Positions 8,573 through 19,516 are shown, counted from the first letter of the stretch. The stretch is DNA of 59,028 bases from Leptospira sp. (GCA_027533185.1 JAPZTS010000036.1:8001-67028); one strand, 5' to 3'. Translations and numbers: made by a program. Notes: generated from the sequence alone by a model not told the origin.

Positions 8573-9858
8573 ATTTTAAAAATCAAATACCTGAACCATT
8601 TTATTCTCATATACAAACTATCTACGAGAGAGTTACCCGCGCAGGCTTTGAATGTTTTTTAGTCGGAGGTTCCGTTCGTGATTTAGTTATGGGCATCACT
8701 CCACATGAATATGACTTTACTACAAATGCAAAACCCGATGACGTAAAAAAGCTATTTCCTTTGGTTGTAGAAACCGGAATCAAACACGGAACACTAACTA
8801 TTGTTATAGATAAGATTCACTATGAAATCACAACCTACCGAATCGACAAAGATTATGTAGATGGAAGGCGTCCCAATTCGATCGAATTTGGAAAATCTTT
8901 GGCGGAAGATCTTCGCAGACGGGATTTTACTATGAATGCTTTGGCCTTGGACCCCAAAAACTATGAGATCATTGACGAACACCAAGGGTTAGTTGATATT
9001 CAAAATAAAAAGATTAGAACCATTGGGGATCCAGTGCAACGTTTTGGCGAAGATGGACTGAGGCCGATCCGAGCCCTAAGGTTCGCTAGTTCTCTTGGGT
9101 TTGAGATCGAGCCAACTACAAGGAATGCGATTCAGAAAACAAAGCACATCACGGAAAAAATTTCCATAGAGCGTTTCTTTGATGAGATAACCAAATCGCT
9201 TCGGGGCCGTAAACCTTCCATTATGTTGCAACTCTTAGTTGAAGAGGATATTTTTTCACTTTTTCTGAAGGATTCCCGATTTAAAGAGACAATGCAAATA
9301 GATGCGGTGACCTATTTGGATCGAATTTCCAAGGAGAATCTTGGATTTCAAATAGCTGTTTTCTTTTTTATTTTATGTCCGACTGTTGGGCTCAAAGTAT
9401 TAGAAGATTGGCTTCGGAAGTTAAAAACCTCAGGTCAAATTCAAAAGGATTGTATACTTTTCTATCAGTTTATCCACCTATCACGGGAAATGGATTGCAA
9501 TCAGAATCCAATAGATTTGCATTTTATTCTTAAAAAACAAATCCTTTGTCCTCTGAAAAAGCACCACGGTGCAGAAACAGCATACCAGAAAGTAGGCAAT
9601 AGTTTCTGGAGAGATATGGAAATCTTCTTTGGCAAACAAACTTCCTTACTCCAATCCCTTTGGCTGGGAAAACCTCCCCTTCTTCTAACAGACCTTTGTA
9701 TTTCAGGAAATACGTTAGCGGAACAGTTCCCTGACCTTCCCAAAACAAAGTATGGTATCCTTTTAAACCAGCTTTTGGACTTGGTTCTCAAGGATCCAAC
9801 AAAGAACGAAATTCAGATACTTCTAGAACACTCTGCTGAAAAAATAAACAATCTGTAA
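8563..9858 (+). CDS. cca: CCA tRNA nucleotidyltransferase / poly(A)-polymerase family
   Basis: A class II nucleotidyltransferase of 431 residues. The head has FLVGGSVRDLVMG, then EYDFTTNA with the metal-binding acidic pair (E-x-D here; D-x-D is commoner). The neck shows RRRDFTMNALAL and GDPVQRFGEDGLRPIRALRFA, the nucleotide-recognition segment typical of CCA-adding enzymes. It adds or repairs the 3'-CCA of tRNAs. The start is a TTG at 8563 inside the 3' end of the Fur-family gene, giving a 10-base overlap and coupled translation. A poly(A) polymerase activity cannot be excluded from sequence. Confidence 0.85.
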   Translation: MPIDFKNQIPEPFYSHIQTIYERVTRAGFECFLVGGSVRDLVMGITPHEYDFTTNAKPDDVKKLFPLVVETGIKHGTLTIVIDKIHYEITTYRIDKDYVDGRRPNSIEFGKSLAEDLRRRDFTMNALALDPKNYEIIDEHQGLVDIQNKKIRTIGDPVQRFGEDGLRPIRALRFASSLGFEIEPTTRNAIQKTKHITEKISIERFFDEITKSLRGRKPSIMLQLLVEEDIFSLFLKDSRFKETMQIDAVTYLDRISKENLGFQIAVFFFILCPTVGLKVLEDWLRKLKTSGQIQKDCILFYQFIHLSREMDCNQNPIDLHFILKKQILCPLKKHHGAETAYQKVGNSFWRDMEIFFGKQTSLLQSLWLGKPPLLLTDLCISGNTLAEQFPDLPKTKYGILLNQLLDLVLKDPTKNEIQILLEHSAEKINNL

Positions 9859-10043
9859 ACAAAGCTGAGGATTTTTTGAAAAAATCGAAACCCTTTTGCC
9901 TTTTTTTTAGACAAAATACGAAAAAAATACCCTCCTGATTCCTTTTTTACCCAAGCATACTGAGATTTTGGAAATTTGTTCAAAAAGAAGGCAGGCACCT
10001 GGTACACAAATTGCACTGACAGTAGACATAGGAGAAATGGCAA

Positions 10044-11558
10044 ATGAGAAATAAATACACTCTGTTGGCGACATTCGTTGCTACCTTATTTTCCCAGACT
10101 TCCCTTTTCGCACAGGAAAAAAAAGAAAAGGATAAGTCTTGGTATGAGTTGGTAAATTTTTCCGGTTATGTGGACGTATACTACAACTATACCACCAACA
10201 ACCGGCAAGGGGCAACCCAGGATACTGCGGGAACATTCCATCAGTACAATAAACAATTCGCTGTTAACGCAGTTAAACTTTCGATGGAGAAGTTGGCTGA
10301 TAAAGACAGTCCTTGGGGTTTCCGTTTGGACATGCAAAATGGTCAGAACAATATGTACCAAGAGCGTCCTTACCAAACGACGAACTCGATTCACAATATG
10401 CAGTTGTTGCAACAAGCTTACGTTTCAGCATTCTTTCCAGTATTGAAAGGACTGACTGTGGATGTGGGTAAGATGGCGACTCATATCGGACTCGAGGTAC
10501 TTGACTCGAAAGATAACATCGCATATACCATCGGGTATGTGTTCTACAACACAATCCCCTTTATTCACACCGGTGCTCGTGCCAACTTACAAGTAAACGA
10601 TAGACTCTCTACAAGTTTCTATCTTTACAACAGTGCGCAAGGAACTGGTTATACGGGAAATGGTCAGCAGTTTGGTTACGTAGGGATAACTCCTTACGGT
10701 GATGCAGCTCAAGGTTCAAGTCTAACTAGCACGCAACAGCATGCATATGCAGATGGTCCAAACCCAACGAGAGCGATCGGAACCCAGGTAAAGTATGACT
10801 TAGTTCCAGACAAGTTTCAAGTGGTATGGAATACGTTGCAGGCGAATGATAACATCAAAGGTAGACAAAACAATGCTCTTTACTATCTAGAGCAAACCTC
10901 TGGCGCATCGTTCCCTAAACAATCAAACTTCCGTGTTGACAATTGGATGATTCAAAACTTGATTTTAATTTTCAAGCCCACTGATAGATTGACTACGATC
11001 TTTGACTATACATACGGCGAAAGAAACGGTCAAACGAATACTGCGGCTTTCGGTTATGAGCCAGGTGGTGTAACTCGAACAAAGTTGAACAATGCTTTGC
11101 CAGGTTTGGTTCCTGAATTGGATCCTGGCCTCACTGCTGCGGGCTTTACGAATGACACAAACCTATCTCGTGAAAATAGAATCAAACGAATCTACCAAAC
11201 ATTCCAACTTCAAGCAAAATACCAATTTACAAATTTGTTTGCACTTGGTTTCCGTTATGAGTATTTGGATGATAAACGTTATGGTGGATCTCTTGCTGTA
11301 AACCCTCCTCTCTTTGCGACAACACCGGTAGACCGATATGACCTTAAATTCCAAGATTCTATTGGAACGAGAGCGACTAGTAACTACGGGCAAATCAGAA
11401 CGCTTACTCTTACACCAACGTTTGACTTAACGTCTAACTTGCAAGTGAAGGTAGATTTGAGAAGAGATTGGGGTCCGGGACAGCAGTTCGTAGATTTATC
11501 AGGACGACCTGCATCGCATCAAAATGGAATCATCATCGGTATGGTTGCTAAGTTCTAA
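10044..11558 (+). CDS. Outer-membrane beta-barrel porin, BBP2 (OmpL-like) family
   Basis: A 504-residue exported protein with a signal peptide ending SLFAQE. The mature part is rich in alternating aromatic/polar strands and ends in a terminal Phe (MVAKF), the usual barrel-insertion signal. The opening (FSGYVDVYYNYTTNN), the LLQQAYVSAFFP strand and the KMATHIGLEVLDSKDN strand match the putative beta-barrel porin-2 family. It would form an outer-membrane channel; the substrate is unknown. It sits 12 bases upstream of a Cys-rich lipoprotein gene, and the pair ends in a strong terminator. A GGAG ribosome-binding site precedes the start region. Confidence 0.8.
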   Translation: MRNKYTLLATFVATLFSQTSLFAQEKKEKDKSWYELVNFSGYVDVYYNYTTNNRQGATQDTAGTFHQYNKQFAVNAVKLSMEKLADKDSPWGFRLDMQNGQNNMYQERPYQTTNSIHNMQLLQQAYVSAFFPVLKGLTVDVGKMATHIGLEVLDSKDNIAYTIGYVFYNTIPFIHTGARANLQVNDRLSTSFYLYNSAQGTGYTGNGQQFGYVGITPYGDAAQGSSLTSTQQHAYADGPNPTRAIGTQVKYDLVPDKFQVVWNTLQANDNIKGRQNNALYYLEQTSGASFPKQSNFRVDNWMIQNLILIFKPTDRLTTIFDYTYGERNGQTNTAAFGYEPGGVTRTKLNNALPGLVPELDPGLTAAGFTNDTNLSRENRIKRIYQTFQLQAKYQFTNLFALGFRYEYLDDKRYGGSLAVNPPLFATTPVDRYDLKFQDSIGTRATSNYGQIRTLTLTPTFDLTSNLQVKVDLRRDWGPGQQFVDLSGRPASHQNGIIIGMVAKF

Positions 11559-11569
11559 GGAGAAATGAA

Positions 11570-12034
11570 ATGAAAAAGAATAATAAATCCCTTAAAATTA
11601 GCGCAGCGATTTTCGTTTCGATCAGTTTTGCTTTTCTAAGCATAGCAAATTGCACCAAATCGGGAGCAAAAAAAGATGAAAATCCCACGGCGTTACTTTA
11701 CATTGTGAATAGTGGTGCTTCGGCCAATGTTATCCAAAATGAATGCCTAGCAGCATACACGGCAGCAAATTCATGTGTGTCTGGCAGAGAGTTTTTCAAC
11801 GCAGGAACTGGTTGCGCAGCAACCAAGCTCGACGGCAAAACATTGGACGATTACAAGGCTCTTAGAGAGTGTGTGTTGAAAAAAGTTAACGACACAGTGC
11901 AGCCATGTAACTTGCCTCAGTTCCGTTATGCATTAGCACAACAAGCTCTGGCTGGTGCATTCGCTGACTGTAACAAGAAGTTCACAACTGCAGCTCAAAC
12001 AGAAGTAGATTTAAAAGACTATCTAGTTTTTTAA
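11570..12034 (+). CDS. Cys-rich lipoprotein cotranscribed with the porin
   Basis: A 154-residue protein with a signal peptide ending in the Leptospira-type lipobox SIANC. The mature part has six further cysteines (NECLAAY, NSCVSG, TGCAAT, RECVLK, QPCNLP, ADCNKK), an even number that suggests disulfides in the periplasm or at the surface. It lies 12 bases after the porin gene with its own AGGAGAAATG ribosome-binding context, and is followed by an intrinsic terminator. A partner or accessory role to the porin is inferred from cotranscription. No family recognised. Confidence 0.7.
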   Translation: MKKNNKSLKISAAIFVSISFAFLSIANCTKSGAKKDENPTALLYIVNSGASANVIQNECLAAYTAANSCVSGREFFNAGTGCAATKLDGKTLDDYKALRECVLKKVNDTVQPCNLPQFRYALAQQALAGAFADCNKKFTTAAQTEVDLKDYLVF

Positions 12035-12044
12035 ATTCATTCGA

Positions 12045-12078
12045 AGTCAGGAGGTTATCTCCTGACTCTTTCTTTTCA
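12045..12078 (+). terminator. Rho-independent terminator of the porin-lipoprotein operon
   Basis: Perfect 9-bp arms AGTCAGGAG (12045-12053) and CTCCTGACT (12059-12067) around a 5-base loop, followed by CTTTCTTTTCATTT. It lies 11 bases after the lipoprotein stop codon and separates the operon from the convergent gene at 12113-12562. Confidence 0.85.
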
Positions 12079-12112
12079 TTTATGTCCAGCCAGGGATAGA
12101 TTTTTATGCTCG

Positions 12113-12562
12113 TTATCGGGGTTTCCTATAATCAATATTCTCAACAAAGGATTTGCGAAAGATAACAATGATCTCACGATCTGGAGGAGAGTCCGCATCA
12201 TACTTGCTAACAGGTCTTTTATAAACCCAATACTCTCTCTCGCCACCCCGTTTGATTTCATCAGGTTCTCCAAGATAGCCCTTTACGAAGTTCCCATTTT
12301 TACCTGGCAAAATATCTTGGATGTCTTTTCTCAGTTTAAGACCAGCAAGTTGCTCTAATGTCAACTTTGCTAACTCTTCCTCTCGCTTCTGCTCTTCCGT
12401 TTGAATATCTTTCGCAGAAGTACTCAGAAATTCTCTACATTTGTCTCGATCGTTAAAAGTTTTCATACAATTATCGAAGAGGTTTTCTTGGTTCTTAATC
12501 TCAATCGTCCTTCCGCAATGACATAAAAAAAGGGTAGCGGAGAGTATAACGAAACTTTTCAT
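12113..12562 (-). CDS. Probable lipoprotein with BamE/SmpA-like segment
   Basis: A 149-residue protein with a short signal peptide ending in LFLCHC (Cys16 the likely lipidated residue). A charged helical stretch (about 55-80) leads to GYLGEPDEIKRGGEREYWVY, which resembles the G-x-P ... W-x-Y pattern of SmpA/OmlA/BamE-type proteins. That resemblance is short and may be convergent. It is monocistronic and convergent with the porin operon. Confidence 0.6.
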   Translation of the reverse strand: MKSFVILSATLFLCHCGRTIEIKNQENLFDNCMKTFNDRDKCREFLSTSAKDIQTEEQKREEELAKLTLEQLAGLKLRKDIQDILPGKNGNFVKGYLGEPDEIKRGGEREYWVYKRPVSKYDADSPPDREIIVIFRKSFVENIDYRKPR

Positions 12563-12785
12563 AAATGCTCCTAATCAACTCAATCAGCTAATACCACAAA
12601 AATCCAGAAAGCCTTTTAAGTAGTTTGGCAAGAAGGAACACTAAATTTTCGGATTGAAAGTGACAAAAAAAGTTTGTAATCGGATATCTCATTTTTGGTT
12701 GCAGAAAATACTCAAGAAAGTATTTTTTTTTCCTGACTGGTGAAAACTATTCCGTGTTATTACGTCTACTTGTGTGAGGGAAAAA

Positions 12786-14822
12786 ATGCAAAATTATTTA
12801 CAAAGATTGGGAATATTGGTGAGGCTATTTTTCCTACCTTTACCCTTTCTGATTTCATCTTTATTTATCCTCTACGTTTTAGTGGCCGAGCAAAATGAGA
12901 AGATCGAATTTTCCGCCAAAGAAATGGTCGGTTTGCATACACTGGAGCATGTTTATAAAATCCACGAACTGGGGCTAACAAAACTCAAATTGGGAAATGA
13001 GTCCGCCACAGATATTCAAACTTTCATGAAAGATTCAGCACCTAAGATTCTAGAGTCAGAGTTGATTTTAGAATCGGATCCAGAGTATAGAAAATGGATT
13101 CAATTCCAAGATAAAACTGTCTTCGATGAAAGCGATAGTTTAGAGTTTTTAGAACACACAAAAGAACTTGGTATTAAAGTTGGAGACCGTTCCAATTTGA
13201 TTCTCGACCCAGATGTCGACTCTTATTACCAGATGGACATCGTACTATTTCGAATTCCTAATATATGGAAGGATATAGCAGAACTCAAAAAGATTCTCCG
13301 AGATGAATATAAGTTAAATACAACAAAACAATTATCAAGCGTTGGTATTTCTAAAATGATTATAGCAATCAGCGATATTGAAAACCAATGTAACGAAATC
13401 AGCAAATCATTTGTCAAGACACATGAATTCAATGAAACATTCCGAGAACAGGTTCAAAAAACTAAGGAACAGTTCAAACTGGACTGTGCAGGTTACATTC
13501 AAAGTCTAAAGAAAGATTATGTAAACTTAGATGAAAAACCACAAAATCCAGACAAAGTATTCGAAGTCATTCATGCCGGGACTTCCATCACAGCAAATTT
13601 ACAAAAACTATCCATGGCTTATTTGGAAGAGCTAGTCCAAATTAGAATTGATGGTCTAAAACAAAAAAAATATCTTTCTTTGTTTTTTGTTGCCTGCGTC
13701 TTTTTAGTCTCAATCGTCCTCGCAACTTGGATCATCAAAAGCATATCCTTTCCGCTTCGCGATGTTTTGACTAAGGTAGAAGAGCTCTCCAGTGGCGATG
13801 CTGACCTCACGAAAGAAATTCCAAATTTTGGTAACAATGAAATTGGAAAGATCGCTGTCTCTGTAAATAAATTTCTAGGTAACCTGAATTCGATCGTTAA
13901 CCAGTTAAAATCCCTCTCCACATCGGCTGAAAAAAATGCATTTCTTTTAAATAAGGATGCAATTACCGTTTCCGAACATGCGACAGAACTAGCTGCTACC
14001 TCGGAAGAATCTGCGGCAAGTCTAGAGGAAATCACTACCAGTTATGAGATTATGTTTGAATCCATTTCTAGTGAAACGAAGAACATTTACAAAATAACAA
14101 AAGAGATGGATAACATAGGCTTCTCCATTGGAAAGATTGATACATTGATACAGGAACTTTCTGACCAATCCATTCGATCCACTGAACTTGCTGAAACAGG
14201 AAACCAATCGATTGACAATACGGACAAAGCAATGGTGAAGATTCGTAATGTAACAAAGGATATTGTTGGCATTGTAGATCTGATTACAGAAATTTCAGAG
14301 CAAACCAATTTATTAGCTCTCAATGCAAGTATCGAAGCCGCGAGAGCAGGTGATGCAGGCAGAGGGTTTGCCGTGGTTGCAGAGGAGATATCTAAGTTAG
14401 CTGATAAAACCCAAAACTCGGTAAAGGACATTAAAAAGAGAATTGAAGAGAGTAATGCGAGTGTAAATTCAGGAGCCAATTATGTTGCAGAAACAGTGAA
14501 TGCACTCCATTTGATCGTTGAACAATCTAGTTTGATTCTTAGCGGAGTAACTCGACTCAAATCAGAAATCCAAGGCCAATCCGCAAGTTTAGTGAGTGTA
14601 AATGAAGAGATCGGTAGTTTAAAGGATATGGCCGACATGATTGAACTTTCTAGTAAAGAACAAAAGCGCGCCTCTGAAGATATCATGGAAGGAATTAACA
14701 ACCTATCGGGAAGCGCTCAAATCCTCGCCAACAATTCGGAAGACCTAAACCAAGTGAGTCAGGAAATTGGTGGAATCGCAGCGTCGATCGCAAATATCAG
14801 CAATGGATTCCGCACAAAATAG
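12786..14822 (+). CDS. Methyl-accepting chemotaxis protein
   Basis: A transmembrane chemoreceptor of 678 residues from the ATG at 12786, chosen because GAGGG lies 5 bases upstream; a GTG at 12774 is also in frame. Membrane helix 1 spans about residues 10-33, and helix 2 about 299-320 before a HAMP domain ([20 protein letters not shown]). The periplasmic part is about 260 residues and helical. The cytoplasmic signalling hairpin is clear: [21 protein letters not shown] then [18 protein letters not shown]. It transmits ligand binding to CheA/CheW at cell poles. The ligand is unknown and no che genes adjoin it. Confidence 0.88.
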   Translation: MQNYLQRLGILVRLFFLPLPFLISSLFILYVLVAEQNEKIEFSAKEMVGLHTLEHVYKIHELGLTKLKLGNESATDIQTFMKDSAPKILESELILESDPEYRKWIQFQDKTVFDESDSLEFLEHTKELGIKVGDRSNLILDPDVDSYYQMDIVLFRIPNIWKDIAELKKILRDEYKLNTTKQLSSVGISKMIIAISDIENQCNEISKSFVKTHEFNETFREQVQKTKEQFKLDCAGYIQSLKKDYVNLDEKPQNPDKVFEVIHAGTSITANLQKLSMAYLEELVQIRIDGLKQKKYLSLFFVACVFLVSIVLATWIIKSISFPLRDVLTKVEELSSGDADLTKEIPNFGNNEIGKIAVSVNKFLGNLNSIVNQLKSLSTSAEKNAFLLNKDAITVSEHATELAATSEESAASLEEITTSYEIMFESISSETKNIYKITKEMDNIGFSIGKIDTLIQELSDQSIRSTELAETGNQSIDNTDKAMVKIRNVTKDIVGIVDLITEISEQTNLLALNASIEAARAGDAGRGFAVVAEEISKLADKTQNSVKDIKKRIEESNASVNSGANYVAETVNALHLIVEQSSLILSGVTRLKSEIQGQSASLVSVNEEIGSLKDMADMIELSSKEQKRASEDIMEGINNLSGSAQILANNSEDLNQVSQEIGGIAASIANISNGFRTK

Positions 14823-14851
14823 AGATTGCTGCTCTTCTAGAATCAATCTCT
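14821..14851 (+). terminator. Hairpin after chemoreceptor gene, possible terminator
   Basis: Perfect 8-bp arms AGAGATTG (14821-14828) and CAATCTCT (14844-14851) with a 15-base loop begin at the chemoreceptor stop codon. The following bases (ATCTGCTTTAGC) are only weakly T-rich. It lies between convergent genes, so it may serve as a weak terminator; the missing T-run lowers confidence. Confidence 0.4.
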
Positions 14852-14881
14852 ATCTGCTTTAGCTAGTCGGTTTTCGTTCAA

Positions 14882-17635
14882 TTAACGTTTCCTTCGGCTG
14901 GATCTCCTTTCTGAACCTCCGCCAGAACTAGTTGTCGTAGTTACTTGCGGTTTATTCCCTTTTTGCTTTTCGTTTCCGAACATATCTACTTCGGAACGAG
15001 TTTCCATACCGATTTTTTTATACTCTTTTGGTGCAGAGTCATCCATCTTTTTATCAGATTCGCTCACTTCTATTCTAAGTAGAAAGGAAATCACTTCTAA
15101 CTTTAGAGTATCAACCAACTGGTCAAATAGTTTAAAACCTTGTAGTTTGTATTCTACGAGTGGATTTTTTTCTCCGTATCCAACAGTCCATATTCCCTCT
15201 TTTAAATGGTCCATCGCGTAGAGGTGGTCTTTCCATCTATGGTCGAGAATATCCAAAAATACATTTCGTTCAATGGATCTCCAAACATCTTCGCCGATGG
15301 ATTGGATCTTACTACTATAGAGTTCTTTGATATAATTTGAAACTACATCATACATCTTCAACTGTGGATTAGAGTCTTTTTTAAACTCAGCCAAATCAAA
15401 CTCTGCCTGAATTCCTAAACTCAGTAACCATTCCTTTAGAGAATCAAAGTCCCACGCCGAAGGATTGTTTCCGTCGCAATAGACAATTACTTGATTTTCC
15501 ACAACCTCATCAATAAAGTCGGAAATCGTTTTTTCCATATTGCCTTTATCTAAGAGTTCATTTCGAATCCCGTATATATAAATTCTTTGTCGATTCATTA
15601 CATCGTCATATTCTAATAGATGCTTACGAATATCAAAGTTATGTCCTTCCACTCGTTTTTGTGCCCGTGCGATTGCATTGGACACCATATTATGCTCTAA
15701 CTCTTGGCCCTCAGGCATTTTGAGTGTATCCATAATTCGAGCAATTCGATCAGAACCAAAGATACGCATCAAATCATCTTGTAGAGATAGATAAAATCTA
15801 GAAGATCCCGGATCACCTTGTCGTCCAGACCTACCACGCAACTGATTGTCAATCCGTCTGGATTCATGACGCTCCGATCCGATGATATGGAGTCCACCAG
15901 CTTCGATCACTAAGTCGTGATCGACCTTCCACTTTCTTGCAGAATCCAAAATTCTTTGGCATTCTTTTTTTACTTTATCAGATCCAAGAGTATTTACATA
16001 TTCGGATGCTTCATCAAATTTCTGTTTTATGACAAGATCCCTAAAAAAATAAACTTTCTCTAGTTCGTCTTTCGAGCGAATTCCTTCTTTTTCACAATAG
16101 TCATCCAAACGCTCCAAATCCTCTTTGTACTTTTGAGCCCCACCGAGAACGATATCCGTCCCTCGACCTGCCATATTGGTAGCTATGGTAACTGCCCCAG
16201 GTTTTCCTGCATTTGCTACAATTTCGGATTCTCTTTCATGTTGTTTCGCATTGAGTACATTATGCGGTATTCCGTTCGCCGTTAGTAGTTTAGAAAGAAC
16301 TTCAGACTTTTCAATAGAAATGGTTCCCACAAGACATGGCTGTTTTTTTACCATTTTTTCTTTTATATCTTTTACAACGGCGTCGAACTTTTCTCTTTCG
16401 GTTTTGTATACTCGATCCGGCATATCCTGCCTTTGGATTTTTAGATTGGAAGGGATCACAATTACATCTAGATTGTAGATTTTTTTGAATTCTTCGGCTT
16501 CGGTATCGGCAGTTCCTGTCATACCTGCTAATTTTTTATAAATTCGAAAATAGTTCTGGAATGTAATCGAAGCTAAGGTTTGAGACTCCCGTGCAATCGG
16601 AACGGACTCCTTAGCTTCCAAGGCTTGGTGGAGGCCATCAGAATACCGCCTACCCTTCATCAAGCGGCCTGTAAATTCGTCAACGATGATGACTTCTCCA
16701 TCTTGAACCACATAATCCTTATCTTTGAAAAAAATCTTATGTGCTTTCAATGCTTGTTGTACGTGGTGGACAAGCTCGATATTCTCCGCATGGTAGAGAT
16801 TTTCAACACCTAACAAGTTTTCAACATGGTGAACTCCGGCCTCGGTCAAGATTACGTTTCTTGCCTTTTCATCAATTTCAAAGTCCTCTCCTTCGTTGAG
16901 TTTTGAGATGATTTTATCGACCTTTAAATACTTGTCAGTAGATTCTTCTGCAGGACCTGAAATGATTAGAGGAGTTCTTGCTTCATCCACTAAAATCGAA
17001 TCCACCTCATCAACAATTGCAAAGTTATGTTGTCTTTGCACTCGGTGTTCTTTATAACTCACCATATTGTCTCTCAGGTAATCAAAACCAAACTCGTTAT
17101 TGGTACCATAGGTAATATCTGAGTTGTAAGCTACTTTTCTCTCCTCATGGTCCATATCATGTTGGATGACACCTACCGAAACTTTTAAGAATTCATAAAT
17201 TGGCCGCATCCAATTCGCATCCCTTTTCGCCAAATAATCATTAACCGTTACAACATGAACTCCATCGCCTGAAAGAGCATTTAAATAAATGGGCAACGTA
17301 CTTGTCAAAGTTTTACCCTCACCGGTTTTCATTTCAGATATATTTCCCCAATGGAGGGAAATACCACCCATCATCTGGACATCAAAATGTCTCATCCCCA
17401 AAGTTCGATAAGCAACTTCGCGAACTGTCGCAAATGCCTCCGGAAGAATATCATCCAAAGTCTGACCGTTTGCCAATTTTTCTTTAAAATAAGCAGTTTG
17501 GTTTGCAAGACTGGCATCATCCATCTCTCTCATTTTTGGTTCAAAAGAATTGATCTCTGTAACGATGGGCGAAAGTCTTTTTAAGTCTCTTTCGTATTTG
17601 CTTCCGAAAAGGATTGTTAGTATTTTTTGAAACAT
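14882..17635 (-). CDS. secA: Preprotein translocase ATPase SecA
   Basis: Full-length SecA of 917 residues. NBD1 has [18 protein letters not shown] Walker A (near 100-110) and the [22 protein letters not shown] box (near 210); the preprotein crosslinking domain follows; NBD2 has [14 protein letters not shown] and [30 protein letters not shown]. It drives Sec-dependent export with SecYEG. The C-terminal tail (from about 870) is low-complexity TTTTSSGGG then basic SSRRKR, with no C-x-C-x8-C-H/C zinc finger that binds SecB in many bacteria. The start ATG at 17635 is 10 bases after the upstream amidotransferase stop. Confidence 0.97.
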   Translation of the reverse strand: MFQKILTILFGSKYERDLKRLSPIVTEINSFEPKMREMDDASLANQTAYFKEKLANGQTLDDILPEAFATVREVAYRTLGMRHFDVQMMGGISLHWGNISEMKTGEGKTLTSTLPIYLNALSGDGVHVVTVNDYLAKRDANWMRPIYEFLKVSVGVIQHDMDHEERKVAYNSDITYGTNNEFGFDYLRDNMVSYKEHRVQRQHNFAIVDEVDSILVDEARTPLIISGPAEESTDKYLKVDKIISKLNEGEDFEIDEKARNVILTEAGVHHVENLLGVENLYHAENIELVHHVQQALKAHKIFFKDKDYVVQDGEVIIVDEFTGRLMKGRRYSDGLHQALEAKESVPIARESQTLASITFQNYFRIYKKLAGMTGTADTEAEEFKKIYNLDVIVIPSNLKIQRQDMPDRVYKTEREKFDAVVKDIKEKMVKKQPCLVGTISIEKSEVLSKLLTANGIPHNVLNAKQHERESEIVANAGKPGAVTIATNMAGRGTDIVLGGAQKYKEDLERLDDYCEKEGIRSKDELEKVYFFRDLVIKQKFDEASEYVNTLGSDKVKKECQRILDSARKWKVDHDLVIEAGGLHIIGSERHESRRIDNQLRGRSGRQGDPGSSRFYLSLQDDLMRIFGSDRIARIMDTLKMPEGQELEHNMVSNAIARAQKRVEGHNFDIRKHLLEYDDVMNRQRIYIYGIRNELLDKGNMEKTISDFIDEVVENQVIVYCDGNNPSAWDFDSLKEWLLSLGIQAEFDLAEFKKDSNPQLKMYDVVSNYIKELYSSKIQSIGEDVWRSIERNVFLDILDHRWKDHLYAMDHLKEGIWTVGYGEKNPLVEYKLQGFKLFDQLVDTLKLEVISFLLRIEVSESDKKMDDSAPKEYKKIGMETRSEVDMFGNEKQKGNKPQVTTTTSSGGGSERRSSRRKR

Positions 17636-17645
17636 GTTAATTCCA

Positions 17646-18335
17646 TTATAAATTTATAATATTTCGAAATATCTGATTAGCAGAACCGAACATCTGCTTT
17701 TGTTTGGATTCCAGATCGCTAAAGTCACCATTGCCTTTTGCAATAAATTCTTTGTGAACTTGTAACCAAACTTGCAACATAGATAAAGTTGGTTCCAAAT
17801 GAGTTTGAAATCCAAAAATTCTATTATCAATAGAAAACATTTGGTTGGGATACATAGAACCTTCCAAAAGCAATTTTGCATTTGTTGGAAGTTTTACAAC
17901 ATCTTCATGGAGGTGAAATGCCATGACCGAAGTTGCGCCCAGTCCAGAAAATGCTGGGTGACTAGGATCAACTACCTTCACTTCCGAAAAACCTACTTCT
18001 GGGCCCTTGTCGCCCACCATCACATCACCACCAAGAGACTTTGCAATGATCTGGGAACCTAAGCAGATTCCCATACATTTTTTTTTAGGCATAGCTGCGA
18101 TGCTTTGAACCAATTTGTAATATGGTTTAAAAAACTCCTGTTCGTTCGGGTCCGCAACAGATTGAGGACCACCTAACAATACGATTAGATCGAATTGCAA
18201 ATGCATTTCAGGAAATACTTGAATCCTGCGGTCATATGCATTTTGATAACTGATCCGATAACCCTTTTCGCGCAATAGGGGTTCAAGGATTCCAGGACCT
18301 TCACAGTCTTTGAAACGTACAAATATTGCTCTCAT
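17646..18335 (-). CDS. Class I glutamine amidotransferase-like protein
   Basis: A 229-residue stand-alone GATase1-fold protein. The nucleophile elbow is MGICLGSQ with Cys91; the His/Glu of the triad fall in [22 protein letters not shown] matches the oxyanion-side loop of GMP-synthase-like amidotransferases. It would release ammonia from glutamine or hydrolyse a gamma-glutamyl compound. No synthase partner is adjacent. It overlaps the TlpA-like gene by 4 bases upstream and lies just before secA, so these three genes are probably one transcript. Confidence 0.8.
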   Translation of the reverse strand: MRAIFVRFKDCEGPGILEPLLREKGYRISYQNAYDRRIQVFPEMHLQFDLIVLLGGPQSVADPNEQEFFKPYYKLVQSIAAMPKKKCMGICLGSQIIAKSLGGDVMVGDKGPEVGFSEVKVVDPSHPAFSGLGATSVMAFHLHEDVVKLPTNAKLLLEGSMYPNQMFSIDNRIFGFQTHLEPTLSMLQVWLQVHKEFIAKGNGDFSDLESKQKQMFGSANQIFRNIINL

Positions 18336-18913
18336 AGGGAACTCAATCCAAATTGGTGTCTAAAGAATTGGTATTTAGATTCATTTCTAATCTCAGTTGG
18401 ATTCGATTTTTCAGAAATCGAACCAATAAAATTATAATAGATACGAAGTGGATTTGTTTCCATTAGTATGGTTTCTGGTGTGCCTGTAACAAGAGCGTTA
18501 GTTCCCACCTGGAAGCTCGGCTTCATAAAAAGAACTTTAGCCTTGATATTCCGATTTTTTACCTCTTCCAACATCCTAACTTTGGCTAATTGATAACTCT
18601 CAGCAAAGGAGATATTTGGATCCGAATCTGGCAGAATTTGTTTGGGATCGACAACGAGGAAGAAGGCTTTTTTGGGATGGTTCTCTATTTCATCTGCTAT
18701 TAAATTGAGACTCGGAATTTCTTTGTAACAAGGAACACAGTCGGGGGAATAAACATTGATCGCAATTTCCGAAACATCTAGATCACGGAAAACGATTTCT
18801 TTTCCGTCAAAATCAAGCCCAGACCAGGATTCCTCTCCGAAATAAGAGGTCTTTGCCTTTGCACAGAAACTAGAACTCAGAAGGATTAAAAAAACAAAAA
18901 AAAGCTTGTACAT
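18332..18913 (-). CDS. TlpA/AhpC-type thioredoxin-fold lipoprotein
   Basis: A 193-residue exported protein from the ATG at 18913, where GGGAGG lies about 10 bases upstream on the minus strand. A longer frame to 19015 exists but would bury the signal peptide. The signal peptide ends at LLSSSFC, a probable lipobox with Cys17. The thioredoxin active site is Cys59-Val-Pro-Cys62 in INVYSPDCVPCYKE, followed by a helix as in TlpA/ResA. It would act as a periplasmic thiol-disulfide reductase or chaperone for a specific client. The stop overlaps the amidotransferase gene by 4 bases. Confidence 0.75.
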   Translation of the reverse strand: MYKLFFVFLILLSSSFCAKAKTSYFGEESWSGLDFDGKEIVFRDLDVSEIAINVYSPDCVPCYKEIPSLNLIADEIENHPKKAFFLVVDPKQILPDSDPNISFAESYQLAKVRMLEEVKNRNIKAKVLFMKPSFQVGTNALVTGTPETILMETNPLRIYYNFIGSISEKSNPTEIRNESKYQFFRHQFGLSSL

Positions 18914-19045
18914 TGAGGTCTTGCCTCCCATGCTCCTCCAGAGAACCTGGCTGTAAAGCCCGTTTTGAAACTTTCCCTTGACATCTAGCCCAAGTCCCCG
19001 AATCTGGTCTAACATTCCAGCATTGCCCCTTAGGAACTACAAAAA

Positions 19046-19516
19046 ATGAGCCAATCGCAGAAAGAAGACTTTGACATCGTATCTTTAATTGAACTTTGCC
19101 GGGAAAAAAAATACGAGACTTGCGTGGCTGGTTTCAGCACAATCGACAAAATCGAAAAAATCACTCTCCCTAAGAAACTTAAAAACAGAAAGCTGACCGT
19201 ACAAGCACTTTATTCCCTCACCAACGATTTGATCCAGTGGAAATATCTCACAAAAGAAGAAAGAGATAAAATCCAGGCGGAAAAAGATAAAATTGCGGGT
19301 GTCACATCAACGACCAGTACGTCTTTTGCACCACATGCAGAAGAAGATATCGATGAAGATTTTATTCCAGAAGAGGAAGCTCGTAAGCCAGAACTTATGG
19401 ATGAAGATGGTTACGAAAATGAATTTGGTGACGACGATGATGATGACTCGGATGACGACGATGACGACTTCGATGATGAAGACGATTCGGACGATGACGA
19501 AGAAGAAGAAGACTAA
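19046..19516 (+). CDS. RNA-polymerase-omega-like protein with acidic tail
   Basis: A 156-residue protein in two parts. Residues 1-80 contain KKYETCVAGFSTIDKIEKI, then KNRKLTVQALYSLTNDLIQWKYL, an order that resembles the N-x-Y/F-E-L ... K/R-R/I ... TV-AL--I-----Y pattern of bacterial omega (RpoZ). From about 107 the chain is almost wholly Asp/Glu, ending in a run of mixed acidic residues, like the acidic tail of the delta subunit of Firmicute polymerase. Assembly of RNA polymerase is the inferred role; the match is by eye and should be treated as tentative. It is divergent from the TlpA-like gene. Confidence 0.6.
   Translation: MSQSQKEDFDIVSLIELCREKKYETCVAGFSTIDKIEKITLPKKLKNRKLTVQALYSLTNDLIQWKYLTKEERDKIQAEKDKIAGVTSTTSTSFAPHAEEDIDEDFIPEEEARKPELMDEDGYENEFGDDDDDDSDDDDDDFDDEDDSDDDEEEED

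Noticed and set aside
9859..10043. Hairpin GATTTTTT/AAAAAATC after the CCA enzyme as terminator.
   Set aside because: Stem is only A/T-rich with almost no loop; not a convincing intrinsic terminator.
18914..19015. N-terminal extension of the TlpA-like protein to 19015.
   Set aside because: It would put 34 residues ahead of a clear lipoprotein signal peptide; the ATG at 18913 has a well-placed GGGAGG.
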